Shown: positions 11,301 to 22,470 of the stretch, in pieces
Layout: each line of letters opens with the position of its first letter
Position numbering within the stretch: position 1 is the first letter of the stretch
Assembly (NCBI GenBank): GCA_000320605.2
Contig: KB445803.1
Location: forward strand, 378,382 to 442,381
DNA: 64,000 bases
Reading direction: 5' to 3'
Source: Gelatoporia subvermispora B
Taxonomy: Eukaryota > Basidiomycota > Agaricomycetes > Polyporales > Gelatoporiaceae
Notes under the pieces: model-generated
Told to the model about the DNA's origin: nothing
Databases searched by the model: none
The model's input: only the letters and a program-made list of their open reading frames with translations
Position numbers and translations under genes: made by a program

Positions 11301-13151
11301 AACGTAGAGACAGACATTCGGGAAGCCCTGGAGTGTGTATTTGATCCCCGGAAGCCTCATTATAGGATGTGGTATTATCTGTACAACGCACACCTTGAAT
11401 GGCAGGACTCTTCTAACGCTCTTCGTTCCAACCCATTGTATTGCACTGCGTTACACTCCTTCTATGCGACTACGGAATATCTGCTCTCCGTCTGCGCAAT
11501 GGACGTGAATGCCAAAGGTGGTTGCTATGGAATGGCACTATAAGCCGCCTCTGCACGCGGGCACCTTGAGGTTGCACATCTGCTCATCGAGCATGGCGCC
11601 GATGTCAACGTGGAGGGCGGATATTCTGGAACCACGCTACAGGCCGCCTCCGCGGGCGGACATATCGAGGTCACACGTCTGCTCATTGAGCGTGGCGCCG
11701 ATGTTCAGCCGAAGGGCAGTTACCATGGAACTGCGCTACATACCTCATCTGCAGGTGGACATCTGGAGGTCGCACGTCTACTCATTGAGCATGGCGCCGA
11801 TGTGAACACGAAAGGTGGATACTATGGGACCGCATTACAAGCCGCGTCTGCGGGGGGACATCTGGGGGTCACACGTCTACTCATTGCGCATGATGCCGAT
11901 GTCAAGACAGAGGGAGGGTACTACGGAACCTCACTACAAGCCGCGTCTGCTGGTGGACATCTGGAGGTCTCGCGTCTGCTCGTCGACGACTGTGGCGCAG
12001 GCGTGAACGTAGAAGGGGGATACTATGGAACTGCGCTTCAGGCTGCCTCTGCGGGCGGACATCTCGAGGTCACACGTCTAATCGTTGCGCATGATGCCGA
12101 TGTTAAGACAGAGGGGGGATACTATGGAACCGCGCTACAAGCCGCATCCGCAGGCGGACATCTCGTTGTCGTGCGTCTGCTTATTGATCATGCTGCCGAC
12201 GTCAAGACAGAGAGCGGATACTATGGAACCGCATTACAAGCCGCGTCTGCAGGTGGACATCTCGAGGTCGCACGTCTACTCATTGCGCACGGTGCCGACG
12301 TTGAGGCGCAGGCCGGAGAATGTGGGACGGCACTGACCATCGCATCTGCCGAGGGATATATAGATGTTGTACATTTGCTCATCGAGCTGGGCGCCGATGT
12401 CAATGCGCGGGGCGGACAATTCGAGACTGCATTGCAAGCCGCATCTGCATGTGGACATCCCGAGATTACACGTCTGCTCATCGCTCGTGGTGCCGATGTA
12501 CAGGCGCGGGGCGGGCACTATGGAACAGCACTACAAGCCGCGTGTATGTGCGGGCATGTTAAGGTTGTCCGTCTGCTCATTGAGTCCGGCGCCGATGTCA
12601 AGGCGCAGGGTGGACAATCTGAGACTGCGTTACAGGCCGCATCTGCAGGTGGACATCTCAAGGTCATATGTCTGCTCATTGAGCGTGGCGTAGATGTCAG
12701 GACAGAGGGCGGATACTATGGAACCACGCTACAAGCCGCGTCTGCAGGTGGATACGTCGAGGTTGCCCATCTGCTCATTCAGCTCGGCGCCGATGTCAAT
12801 GCGTGGGGCGGAAAATTTGAGACTGCATTACAAGCCGCGTCTTCAGGTGGGCACTTTGAGCTCGTACGCCTACTCCTTGAGCACGGTGCCGATGTCGAGG
12901 TGCGGGGTGGGGAATATGGGACCGCGCTACAAGCCGCATCTGCAGGCAGAGACCTCGAGATCGCGCGTTTACTCATCGAGCATGGTGCTGATATCAGGGC
13001 ACAGGACAGTGACGGAGAAACAGCCCTTCGAATTGCAATGGACGAGGGCGACTTTCTGCCCTCAATATATTCTTCGGGACAGCGCATCCGGGCGCTCGAA
13101 GGCAGACGTGCGATTGTTGCCCTTCTCCGTGAAAATGGCGCACGTGTGTAG
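8342..13151 (+). pseudogene. NLR-like gene (Goodbye-NACHT-ankyrin) with two in-frame TAA codons
   Basis: Paralogue of the minus-strand gene at the window's left end. Exons I can phase: up to 8536, 8593-8940, 8996-9046, 9102-9297, 9357-9509, 9563-9622, 9672-9704, 9757-9927, 9988-10012, 10070-10669, 10721-13151. The Goodbye domain (from about 8650: DLISLWKDALDEYAKRT, IFPPAKAIVGAI, VISVLALATKEVQQGRL) leads to WLSPPDPS (9787), Walker A GSGKT (9990-10004), Walker B IIIDALDEC (about 10350) and 15-16 ankyrin repeats (11500-13151). Every junction keeps frame, but TAA stands at 10641-10643 (GCA in the paralogue) and at 11541-11543 (CAA/CAG in nearly all sibling repeats). As read, translation would end after the NACHT domain. 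Pseudogene, truncated receptor or readthrough cannot be told apart from sequence. The 5' start is not found. Confidence 0.85.
11500..13030 (+). repeat. Tandem ankyrin-coding repeats, about 102 nt each, highly similar
   Basis: About 15 units of 34 codons with the consensus YYGTALQAASAGGHLEV followed by RLLIEHGADV. Units differ at few positions, and neighbouring units are more alike than is usual for old ankyrin arrays, which suggests recent unit duplication or gene conversion. Variation gathers around the H/D residues after RLLI and the short linker after GADV. Confidence 0.85.
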
Positions 13152-14523
13152 TATACACCATGTATTTTTCTGTATCTGTACGCCACGTCGAATGCTTTTA
13201 GCCTCATTGTAACGACACTGTGCTACTGTTGGGCCAGCTGTTTATACTGTTCACGTCCTTGATGTCCGATGGCCAGCAGTGAGCACTGACCTGCCAAGGA
13301 ACAACATTGCGTCTATTTTATAGATCTGACTGGGACAATGAGCAACTGATGGGCAGTAGTGGCCATGCGAGGGAGATTAGCTAGTACTGCGTTGGTCGAA
13401 TGTTTCAAGCAGAGAATTCGATGGCCCTCGCTAGATTGCATGGCTCTTCGAGGGATGGTCGCACCATGAGGAACATGGAGCCATACTGTCGTATCTTGCA
13501 TGCACTTTGGACGATGCTTGGCCGAGCGGCGAGCAGAAAAAAAAGCCCGGGCCCTCGAAAAGCCAAAACGAAACGCTCGAGACAACGGGACATGTTCGAA
13601 TCTTCTCACGCTGGGGCGCTGTGCCCTTGCGACCTTCTTGCATAACCTCCTCTTCTAGATCGACTGCTCCTAAATGATATGCATACGTCGAGGGTCGTGA
13701 AAGGTGCTATGAGCCTCCGGAGTAGCTTGCAAGAGTTCCCCGCGACGCTACGCCGTACACGGGGGAATTGCGCACCACCTTCTGACTAACGTTCCAACTC
13801 GCAACACTACCCGTACCGTCAAGTTGCGGTATTATTTTTAGGTGTGTTCACCATATAGTTTGCTTGTCTCCGATATGAACATGATTTGAGGCATACTGGG
13901 GAGATTGAGCTAAATCCGATCATCCGGTATCTTTGGCTATGGTTGGCTTTACAGTCTCAAACGCACCTGGGATCAGCATTTGAAAGGCTCGTTATCATGA
14001 GTTTATGCCATAGGTAGGAAGGCGGAAAATATGCGGCTGCTTGGTACACTCTGTAGATTTGCATAAGTTCTACGTTGTAAATTTGTATAACTCGAATACT
14101 CTGCCACCCCTTCCAAAACTAGGTTCTACACGTGCCCGTAGCCTTACCCATGTCGCATCGATCTGCGTTCGACTTCTGTCAACTTTGTATCCCGACCTGA
14201 GGCCACCGGCCAATTTATCAGATGCGGCACTCTCGGCATGATTAGCCACCGAGAGCTTCCATATATTCATTCCGACGACAGATAGCTATCATGACTCCAC
14301 CCCTGCGTTCTGATTTGCAACATAGAGTTGTACATGGCAAAAGAAGTTAGAGATGAGTAGTTGATATACCTGCATTAAAAGATGAATAGTTCCTGGAGAA
14401 GCAAAGAACAAGGGTTAGATATTTCTATGACTTCTTTCACGAGTTATTCCACAACACGGATGTATACGTAGGCGTAAGTTCCGAGAACTGCCCGAGTCGC
14501 CAGCCATGTTATACCTGAACAAC
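13152..14523. other. Gene-free stretch
   Basis: I see nothing I can support here. Open frames are short on both strands. Confidence 0.4.
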
Positions 14524-14989
14524 TTAACAAGCGAGACTCTTTCTAAGTATCTGCATAATCTCTTCGCGCTCCTCCTCACTACACCCTTGGCAAAGTGACA
14601 AGAAGCAATCGCATGCATCGCCTTTCCAGATTTGTCTCGCCAGTGGATCTGGCTTGCGAAGATATTCATCACATGAGGGGCATGGTTTGTTACGTCGCAT
14701 ATGGACCGATAGCCTAAAGTGAGGACGCTATATAGTGAACGGATAATGAAATGCGACTCTATACTCGCCTACGTTCCTTCGGATTTTCTGTGAGACAGCT
14801 CTCTATAGCGTGCAAGGGTTGCGCCAAGGTATATCGTACTTCTATGCAATTGGCGTGAAACATCTCGAAATGTGCACGGGTACCTGAGAGCGAGGGATTC
14901 TCTATGGTGCCATTGCATGTGCAGTATTTGGTGCAAGAATCGTTCCGAAAGACTACGAACGCGTAGACTGGGCACTTGCAAGACAGCAT
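14524..14989 (-). pseudogene. Zinc-finger-like family, copy A (frame not reconcilable)
   Basis: Starts with ATG at 14989, CKCPVYAFVVF, then CTCNGTIENP and RAHFEMFHANCIEV (a C-x-C...H-x4-H finger-like unit) to a splice donor after NPKE (about 14780). The C-terminal part (about 14680-14524: PCPSCDEYLRKPD, DACDCFLSLCQGCSEEERE) is a C2H/C-type unit ending in TAA. The first intron seen in copies B and C is absent. The exon before the second intron ends in phase 1, but the last exon needs two bases from it, so the best splice breaks the frame. The two internal finger units of copy C are missing. Probably a decayed member. Confidence 0.6.
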
Positions 14990-15067
14990 AATCTGTGCAA
15001 TAATTTGCAGGACCCTGAACTCGGTAAGCGAGGAGAAACAACGTACGAAATGGGGACTTGCAACAAC

Positions 15068-15112
15068 CGATGCACCTTTCAGCGGGTCTGAAAGTGCATA
15101 CTCCGAAGTCAG
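15068..15112 (-). promoter_or_regulatory. Conserved upstream block of copy A
   Basis: On the minus strand this reads like cttcggagtatgcactttca followed by gacccgctgaaaggtgcat, about 80 nt before the copy A ATG. The same block stands about 75 nt before copy B and about 80-115 nt before copy C. It could be a core promoter or 5' UTR element kept through duplication. Confidence 0.55.
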
Positions 15113-15199
15113 TATACCATTTTATACCACGGATCACTTTACTAAACAGATCGCTGTGCAACCATGGGTGACTGTCATCACCACCACCACTGATTGACA

Positions 15200-16060
15200 T
15201 CACTCGATTAGAATTTGCGCCGAGGGTGCTCGAACGGGTCAGGGTGATGGCCTATCGGTAGCTTCTCAACACCGGCGAATAGATGCACCATGAAGGGACC
15301 TTATGGTGGTGAGACGCGGTACCGACATAGTGAATCGCAGATAAACAGATCGCACCGCAGTTCCGGGGCGCTAACACCATCACCACCATCACCACCACCA
15401 CCTTCCAGACAACGCCGTCAAGGCGGAAGTGGCTTCTATCACAGGATGATGCAAAAAGGAGGGATCTCGAGGTGCCTGGTTGGTGTCAAAACCAAAATCC
15501 GCCTATACTCTCAAACAATGTTGTATTGAGAATCAAGAGCTGAATAACAGTTCAGGACATCAATGGGCACATCTCATAGGTTCTCAATCGTTGGTGTCAA
15601 AAGCTGATGAATTTTCTATGGGATCACCAAGGATCGTCATACTTCTCTATGCATTTGTTGTGGATAAGCCTAATCTTGGGTACCCAGGCTTGCGATGCGA
15701 TATGTTTTCCGATAGGCTGACAAGTCGATAATCCATCCGGCTACCAGAGGGCGCATTCATACGGTATCCAACCAACGGCACTCTTAACTCAGTGTCAATT
15801 CAGCCCACTTGCGCATTCTCGACGTAGATTCTTTCGGAATGAAGTCGGTCGGTGGTGGCGTGACGTCCCGGAACTACGGCGTAATTTGTTTCTGCAGCTC
15901 AACATGTCGGTGACGCGTCTCACCACCGACCGGAAGGTCCCTTCGCGGTGTATCTCATCAACGACGGTGGTAAGTTCTTGATCAGCCGTTTGTCCAGCCG
16001 ATTTACGCGTTCTCGACGCAGATTCTATCAAAATGACGTTTGGCGGCGGCGGCGGCGGTG
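15200..16060. repeat. Degenerate CACCACC-rich repeats between divergent copies A and B
   Basis: Contains a short (ACC/CAC)n microsatellite at about 15368-15402, a GGC run at about 16036-16055, and several diverged copies of a motif around tctcaccaccga (15918) with neighbouring gacgcagattct words. Similar words recur at 60,980-61,640 upstream of copy C. No gene is seen. Confidence 0.45.
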
Positions 16061-16138
16061 TGGTGGTGGTCTCGCAGGGTTGCCCAGAAACGTATGTAGC
16101 TGAGCAAATAAAACGTTGATATAAAGTGGTATGTGAAC

Positions 16139-16180
16139 TTCGAAGTATGCACTTGCAGACCTGCTGAAAGGTGCATCTAC
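16139..16180 (+). promoter_or_regulatory. Conserved upstream block of copy B
   Basis: Reads cgaagtatgcacttgcagac then ctgctgaaaggtgcatct, about 75 nt before the ATG at 16254. It matches the blocks before copies A and C in order and spacing, while the sequence on either side is less similar. Confidence 0.55.
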
Positions 16181-16253
16181 TGGTACAGGTTTTTATCTCG
16201 TGCACTGTTTGTCCTCGCATCCCGAGTCCAAAGTCATACAATTTATCGCACAG

Positions 16254-16958
16254 ATGGTGCAGACCCCCAAGTGCCCAATTTACGAGCTTGTAGTCATTCT
16301 GGATGATGATAGCTGGAAGGATATGTGAGCACTATATCTTTTCAACTGATCGTCCCGCTCAACATAGTCCTCAGATTTGAAGATTCTTTACCGCGCATCG
16401 AGTTCTCCGCATGTGATGGCAACATAGACGATTCGGGCACCCAGACGCATATCAAAACACTTCACGCCGAGTGGTTCGAAGTGCAACCTGCCCTGGAGCA
16501 AATTGTGGGCAGTGCGCAGGCATCCTTGCAGTATAATCCAAAGGAATGTGAGTAAATACGCGGACACGTTTCGTTATTTTCTCCCTCATTGGCGTTTCCA
16601 TCTCAGGTCTGAACTGGGGCTCAGGATGGTCCAGTTACAGGGAAGTCCTCAGGACAGGAGCATGAATGGATATGATTCATGTGGTCGTATTGTATGCCCC
16701 CTCTGTCAAGCGACCTTTTCCAGACTAGATTCACGGGTACGGTGCTGGAGACGAGGCGCGTGCGCTGCGTTTTCGCGTATGTGTCAAGGGTGTACGAAGG
16801 AGGATAGGAGGATATGGTACAGAAAGCTAAAAAGAATCTCATCAAGCACCAGCAGTCTCTCTAGGCGTTCCATAGCCGATAACTCGTGTACTGCAGCACT
16901 TGTAGAACAGAACGAGGCAGAGTTGAGCTCAATGACCGAGGAGGCAAGATCGGGTTAG
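16254..16958 (+). pseudogene. Zinc-finger-like family, copy B (frame not reconcilable)
   Basis: Exon 1 (16254-16324) encodes KCPIYELVVILDDD; exon 2 (16375-16547) encodes SACDGNIDDS and the H-x4-H part (HIKTLHAEWFEV). After a second intron, the C-terminal unit (IVCPLCQATFSRLD, GACAAFSRMCQGCTKED) is in a frame that needs two bases from exon 2, yet exon 2 ends in phase 1. I tried each AG in 16600-16661 and none restores the frame. Compared with copy C the two middle finger units are mostly gone. A Ser-rich tail extends to TAG at 16958. It is divergent from copy A. Confidence 0.6.
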
Positions 16959-19104
16959 GGATAGATTGCACTACCTTACAAGACATAGCGTATGATTTAA
17001 GGGCCTGTGTACTAGTGCTCGTAAAGTGGTCCGAAGAGCCATCCAAAAAGACCTGTGAAGACAGGAAAGACTCTGTCGGCCCCAAAACTCCAATATGTAA
17101 GTCTACGATCCAACATAGCTCCGATCGAGCTACATCCTGCCTTGCGGCTCCCAAGTTGTAATGCGTATGATGCTAGCATCGTGAGTCAAGTCGTCACCTG
17201 AAGCGCCGGGAAATGTGTCAGTCGGAATGTGACTGGCATCTCATGTGTCGGCCTACGCCTACATACCACCGGCATTCAGCTCATGTACTGAAACTTTCAG
17301 CATCGAGGACGTTGCATCGCAAAACGGCCACACTCTGATCACATTTCGCGCAGTACACATTCGGAATGCTGCCGTCGTCTGATACCAATGAGTGATCAAC
17401 GTGTTTCGCCGCAATTACATACGGGAGCCCTCAACACGAATATGTACCAAGAATGTCTCAGGGAGAGCACGTCTGTAGCTTTATTCGACTTCAACATGCT
17501 CCGGATACTGTTTCGCCTTGCACTTGCACTTGGATTTCGACTGAGATCTCGGGTATCAACCACAGTCTTCCTCTTCATGAACAGTGTAAACAGTGAGTGC
17601 TGGAAGTGCAAGTCACACCTACGAGTACTACCAACTGACTTCCTCGTTCAGAGCTTGACCTCAATTTCCGGACACTGCTTTTCGACTATCGCGAAGAGAA
17701 TTTGCAGAGGGAATGTCTACAGTGCGCCCTGATGTTGATTCTCGTGATATATTCTCTGAGTTTCCGTCCTCACAGTGTGACTGTACTTGAGGAGAATGGA
17801 TAGACAGACAACCTGAACGCACGTTACGAGTTCATTTCCCTCGCCATCAGGCTCGCTGGAAAGATCTCTAGCGAGACAATTGCGCAAAGGTATTGTTGTA
17901 TGCATTTGGCAAGATTTCGAGTCTCGCCCAAGGAAAGCAAAAGTACGTAGGCCCTGCAGGTTTGCATACAGAAAGTCTAATTGTATTGACTCTTGAATGG
18001 ACCCTTGGTAACGCCCCAGGTGGTCCTTAGTTTCCTGTGAAGTGGATATATGCGTGCGCAGATGATAGTACACGTTTACGACATCATTTCCAGCGATCAA
18101 GTCCCGCGCATTCTGGGCTTCGTACGACTACTGATCATTTGTAGCACATTCGAGACCTTTATGATCGTCGCGCTCATGACCCTGGTGAACGATTTCAAAC
18201 AGCCACCGTTCTTGCGGGCACCTTACAGGTGCCTCCAGATGAACCAAGGCGTCATCAGCCAACATCGTCGTGCTATGGCTACGTCTGCTCAATGCACCAG
18301 TGAGTAGGTTTCAGAGGGAGGTGATTCTTGGCTTATCTAGGTTCGATAGCCTGGAATAGGTGTGTATCTCGGTACGAGCAACAGCATCACTGTGATAGTA
18401 AAGATGAAAGTGTGTATTGGTACCGTAAAATATAAGAAAAAGACCGGATGAACCGCAAGGGAGATGAACACAGTGAATCAAATTAAATGAGAACTATGTA
18501 CCCTGTACACTAGGAACATTCACCATCTAGTCTGACATATTGCGACCGTCATCTGGTCACCACGTAGTCGCAAAATGGGGTTTCGGGGCACATTCCGGGA
18601 GAAGCATTGCCCGATACTGCGTGCGGCGAGCCATTACTCCAGAGATCTGTGCGATACATGTGAATCAATATTTCCCCGTTATATTCATTACCTCAGTCGT
18701 CGATTTGTCCTTTCTGTTTCGCTTGTGCTGGAGAAAGCTCGAAGAAAGTGACGTCATGCTGGCTCTTGGTCGCTGCATAGAAGTGTTCGAAGGATTTTCT
18801 TCCCAACAATACACACCCCGCACGAGCCCCATATTGCTGTAGGACGCTGTCTCGCCGATAAAATTGTGAATGGGGTACTAAACGGTTGGTCCAAGGGCAT
18901 ACATAGTATGCGCAGCCCGTTGCGGCGCAAGCTATTTGGCGCTCGCGTAGTGGCTGTGCTTTAGCTCTCACTGACAAGAACAGCTCAGCTTATGACCTTG
19001 TAATGGGACTACTGCTGTAGTGGCTTCAGCTTCTCTTGTACCACAATCTGTCTCTCGTATTATCAACGCTATTTTTCTTGTCTCGTGGTTACCACGCCCC
19101 GCTC
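16959..19104. other. Gene-free stretch
   Basis: No gene can be supported. A few frames of 80-130 codons (17388-17732, 18050-18307) contain hydrophobic stretches, but show no family resemblance and no intron pattern. Confidence 0.4.
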
Positions 19105-20474
19105 ATGTCAGCACTGAAAAGAAGTGCATCACCTGCTCTTATTGGGCGACCTAGCTCTTTTCACTCGTCCGTGACCCTATTCGAGCCGGACGACACAGAA
19201 ACCATGACTGTACGACGTTCAAAGCGTCTCAGGACAGCAGTAGAGCCTAATCCACCAGCAGAAGATGCGCCAGCAGCCGGCGCTGCCGCCGTGAAGGGCA
19301 AGAAGAACAGCACTGCACGGAGACGCAGCGCAGTGAAGACTGAAGTGATATTCGAGGATGTGGCCGAGGTCGTGAGCACCTCTCCTGAAAAGAAGAAAAC
19401 GGCATCTCCCCGCAAGGTGAAGCCCATCCCGCAGTCTCTGGAAGTACCGCATCCTGCTCCTCCACGATGGCGCGAGACGTACGACACGATCAGAGAGATG
19501 CGTTCCCGGATAGTTGCCCCTGTCGACACTATGGGGTGCGAGCAAGCACAGCTGAAGGAGCAGGACCCGAAGGCGAGCTCTCATTACGTTTGCGTTCATA
19601 TACTAGTGCTTACTGGTTCGTCATCAGAACCAACGGTTCTCCACGCTGATATCCTTGATGCTGTCTTCGCAGACGAAAGATCAGGTCACGGACGCTGCGA
19701 TGTCTAAGCTACGAGAAGCAGTAGGCGGAAGTCTATCCGTGGACGCTCTCCTTGCGGCTGACGAGTCTGCCATTGCCGACGCAATATGCAAAGTGGGCTT
19801 CTGGAGAAGGAAGACTCAGTAAGGACTGTCCACTGGAGTCTAACATCTCGTTTGAATACATATATTTCGAAAGGTACATAAGACAAGCAGCGCAACGCTT
19901 GCGCGACGACTTCGACTCTGATGTGCCGAAAACTGTGGATGAGCTGTGTTCGCTCCCGGGCGTCGGCCCAAAGATGGCTTTTCTCGCCCTGCAAGTCGCC
20001 TGGAAGCTGTAGGAGCCCCTATGTATCAGTTCGTTTGTTCATGGCGCTAATTTCTCTCCAGAAATGTCGGCATCGGTGTAGACGTGCATGTGCATCGCAT
20101 AACCAACCGCCTCGGTTGGCACAAGCCCCCGACGAAGACCCCTGAAGAGACGAGGCTCAATCTTCAATCTTGGCTCCCTACGGAGCTCCATCCTGAGATC
20201 AACCACCTGCTCGTTGGTTTCGGACAGGTATGCACGGCACACGAAATAGCTTTTTTGGCTTTACTGACACTCATCCTTGCAGACAATCTGCCTTCCTGTC
20301 GGTCCCCGATGTGACGAATGCGACTTGAGCCAGGGCCTGTGTCCTAGCGCTCGGAAGGTAGTTCGGAAGGTTACAAAGAAAACTGTCAAGGCGGAAGATG
20401 ATTTGGCTGGCCCCAAAGTTGAGATATTCCTCGAGACGGAAGAGAAGTTTACGATCCCACCTGCATCTGATTGA
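19105..20474 (+). CDS. NTH1: Endonuclease III-like DNA glycosylase/AP lyase
   Basis: Removes oxidised pyrimidines and nicks AP sites in base-excision repair. Five exons (19105-19587, 19628-19818, 19874-20008, 20062-20227, 20283-20474) join in phase to 388 residues. The helix-hairpin-helix [13 protein letters not shown] contains the catalytic Lys (about residue 257) and is followed by [14 protein letters not shown] with the catalytic Asp. Near the C-terminus four cysteines (about residues 328, 335, 338, 345) form the Fe-S cluster, with spacing 6-2-6. [12 protein letters not shown] is the family's N-terminal core motif. The first 120 residues are basic and low-complexity ([18 protein letters not shown]), plausibly a nuclear/mitochondrial targeting region. 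The first intron is only 40 nt with an unusual GTTTGC donor but is needed for frame. Confidence 0.93.
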
Positions 20475-22470
20475 ACTTGATCCTGTTTTTGCAAACAAGT
20501 TGTCGAGCACAGGACATGTCGGTCTTTGTCGTTCTGCTGTGTACGTATTCCACGCGTTTTTGTTCTGAAATTCTCCAACCGTTACTTGTTCTTTCTGCTG
20601 TGCTGTCTTACTTACTTAAATCTCACACGGATATACTGGGTTTCAATCGATTCAGTCCACTACTTTCAGCGTCGTCTACCGTCTCTGTGGTTAGCCCGAC
20701 TCGGGCGAGCTCGAACACCCGTAACTAACCATCAGAGGCGAACAGTCAAAGTGTGATGAAGTTATCTGAGAGGAACCCGCACGGCTCAGGACGATCACAC
20801 TGTCGTAGTAATTACGGAGGTGACAACTGTACATTTATTCGAGAATTGACACGAATACGACAGCATCGCAATTCATCAGGTCATAATACGCAGTGTGAAA
20901 CATAAAGTAGGATCAAAGGTATCCACGTACCTTACGGTATGGAAGCTTCAGAGGCGAGACCTCGCGAAGAGGTGAAAAATCCAAAAATTCAACTATGGGC
21001 AGCAGACCTGGAGTAGTCTGAATCGAGTTACACGGGCCTCGTCGCACCCGCCGAAGCAGGATGCAGTAGGACCCGCGCGCCGCGAAGTGCACTAAAGGAC
21101 GGCACGTTCGCTCTGCACCACAACTGGCTCCTCCCCCTCGTACTCCGCCGTTCACGTATGTCGTGGGTTGAGCATCTCAACACGGGCCTACTCCGAGAGG
21201 TTGGCTTCCTCTTGTCATGGAGCGTGCTTGTGATGTGATGTGACGATCTCGTGGTTCGCTCACTACTCGCCTTCGCACCGATGTGGCTACGAGAGCGCGA
21301 GCAAGACGGCGATTTAGACGGTGCCACGCTGGGTGGTCCGAATGTCAGCGTACGCGTACGCAGCCGTGTCGTGACGACCGGATCCTGGCTGTGCAGGGAT
21401 GCGCGGTGTCGGTGACGGGCATTTGCTTGCCAGGCAGTCGCGCTCGCAAAGTCTGATGGGGACATATACGACGACTGGCACGGGTCCCGATGTATTCGAG
21501 GGCGCCGTCCATGCAGTCGATGCGGACTCCAATGTGCAATGTGCAACGGTGTCGATGTGAGTCACCGTGCGCTCGCTCGGATGCTGGCGTTGCGGCGCCG
21601 AGCCGCGGCGGGGGGTATAACCCCCCGACTTGTCGTGTGACAAGTTCTCCTTTATGAGAGGAGACCATCCGCACAAGTGTCCATGCAGGCATCGCGGCGC
21701 CCGTGAGGTCCGTGGCCAGCGCCGCACGGGCTGAATGCGCACCATGCATGTTTGTGCGGACGGAGGTGCAAACGTGTCCGAGGCCGTACAATTTGTACGG
21801 CTGGACGGAGGGGTTGCCATGCCCTCCCTGCGCTGGGCGCAGATGAGAGCCGATAGGTTCAGAAACCGTGTGATGCAGTGAGCGTGCCGCCCGATTCCTG
21901 CGACGTATCCCAAGCTCGACCGTCCCGACCCTCGGCACTGCGAAAGCGCTGTCTTCGGGATGAAGGGGGCCAAGCTGGTTTTCTGGTGCGTCGCGCGACT
22001 CGTTAGAGTCGGGTCCTGCTAGAACCAATCGAGAGGAAATAGAAAACTCAGACCTTAGCCCGCTCGTGAAGAAGGATGCGCGAGGCGTCCTGTGCGGAAC
22101 GAGCATCGCGGCTTCGAGTCTGCTGCCGTGAGAGTTGAGTGAGAGACGCAAGCCTGACTCACAGCCCCAGTAATACCGCAAATAATCGTGGGAATATGCG
22201 CTTACTAAGCGACGCGGTCATGTTGTTCGACGCGTCGAGGATCGGCGTGAACACATGAAGCAGTGGCCACAACGCAAGCGAGTGGCATTCGAATCCATAT
22301 TTCAACGCTTGTCCACATCCTATGCATCCGACATCCTCTCTTTTACATCGCCAACTCTGAGCCTTACTCTGTCGTCAATCATTTTGCCATCTGTCTTCTC
22401 CCTCCGCTCTTCTCACTTCGTAGCACTTGTCACTCCGTTGCGCAACCCCGCCAAAAACTGAGAACCGAAT
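20475..22470. other. Long spacer with a GC-rich core
   Basis: Between NTH1 and the 404-residue ORF. A GC-rich block (about 21,000-22,150) holds long overlapping frames on the minus strand (for example 21345-22181), but their translations are Arg/Pro/Ser/His-rich with no recognisable domain. The last 200 bases are CT-rich, typical of a fungal core promoter, before the ATG at 22471. Confidence 0.4.

Noticed and set aside
11500..13030. Regular repeats that could be mistaken for a CRISPR array or minisatellite
   Set aside because: The period is a multiple of three, the frame is open, and each unit encodes a proper ankyrin repeat.
17388..17732. 114-codon plus-strand frame with hydrophobic segment
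   Set aside because: No ORF context, no family resemblance and no supporting splice structure.
21345..22181. 278-codon open frame on the minus strand in the GC-rich block
   Set aside because: The translation is Arg/Pro/His-rich with no domain, several other long frames overlap it, and no promoter or intron pattern supports it. High GC lowers stop frequency.
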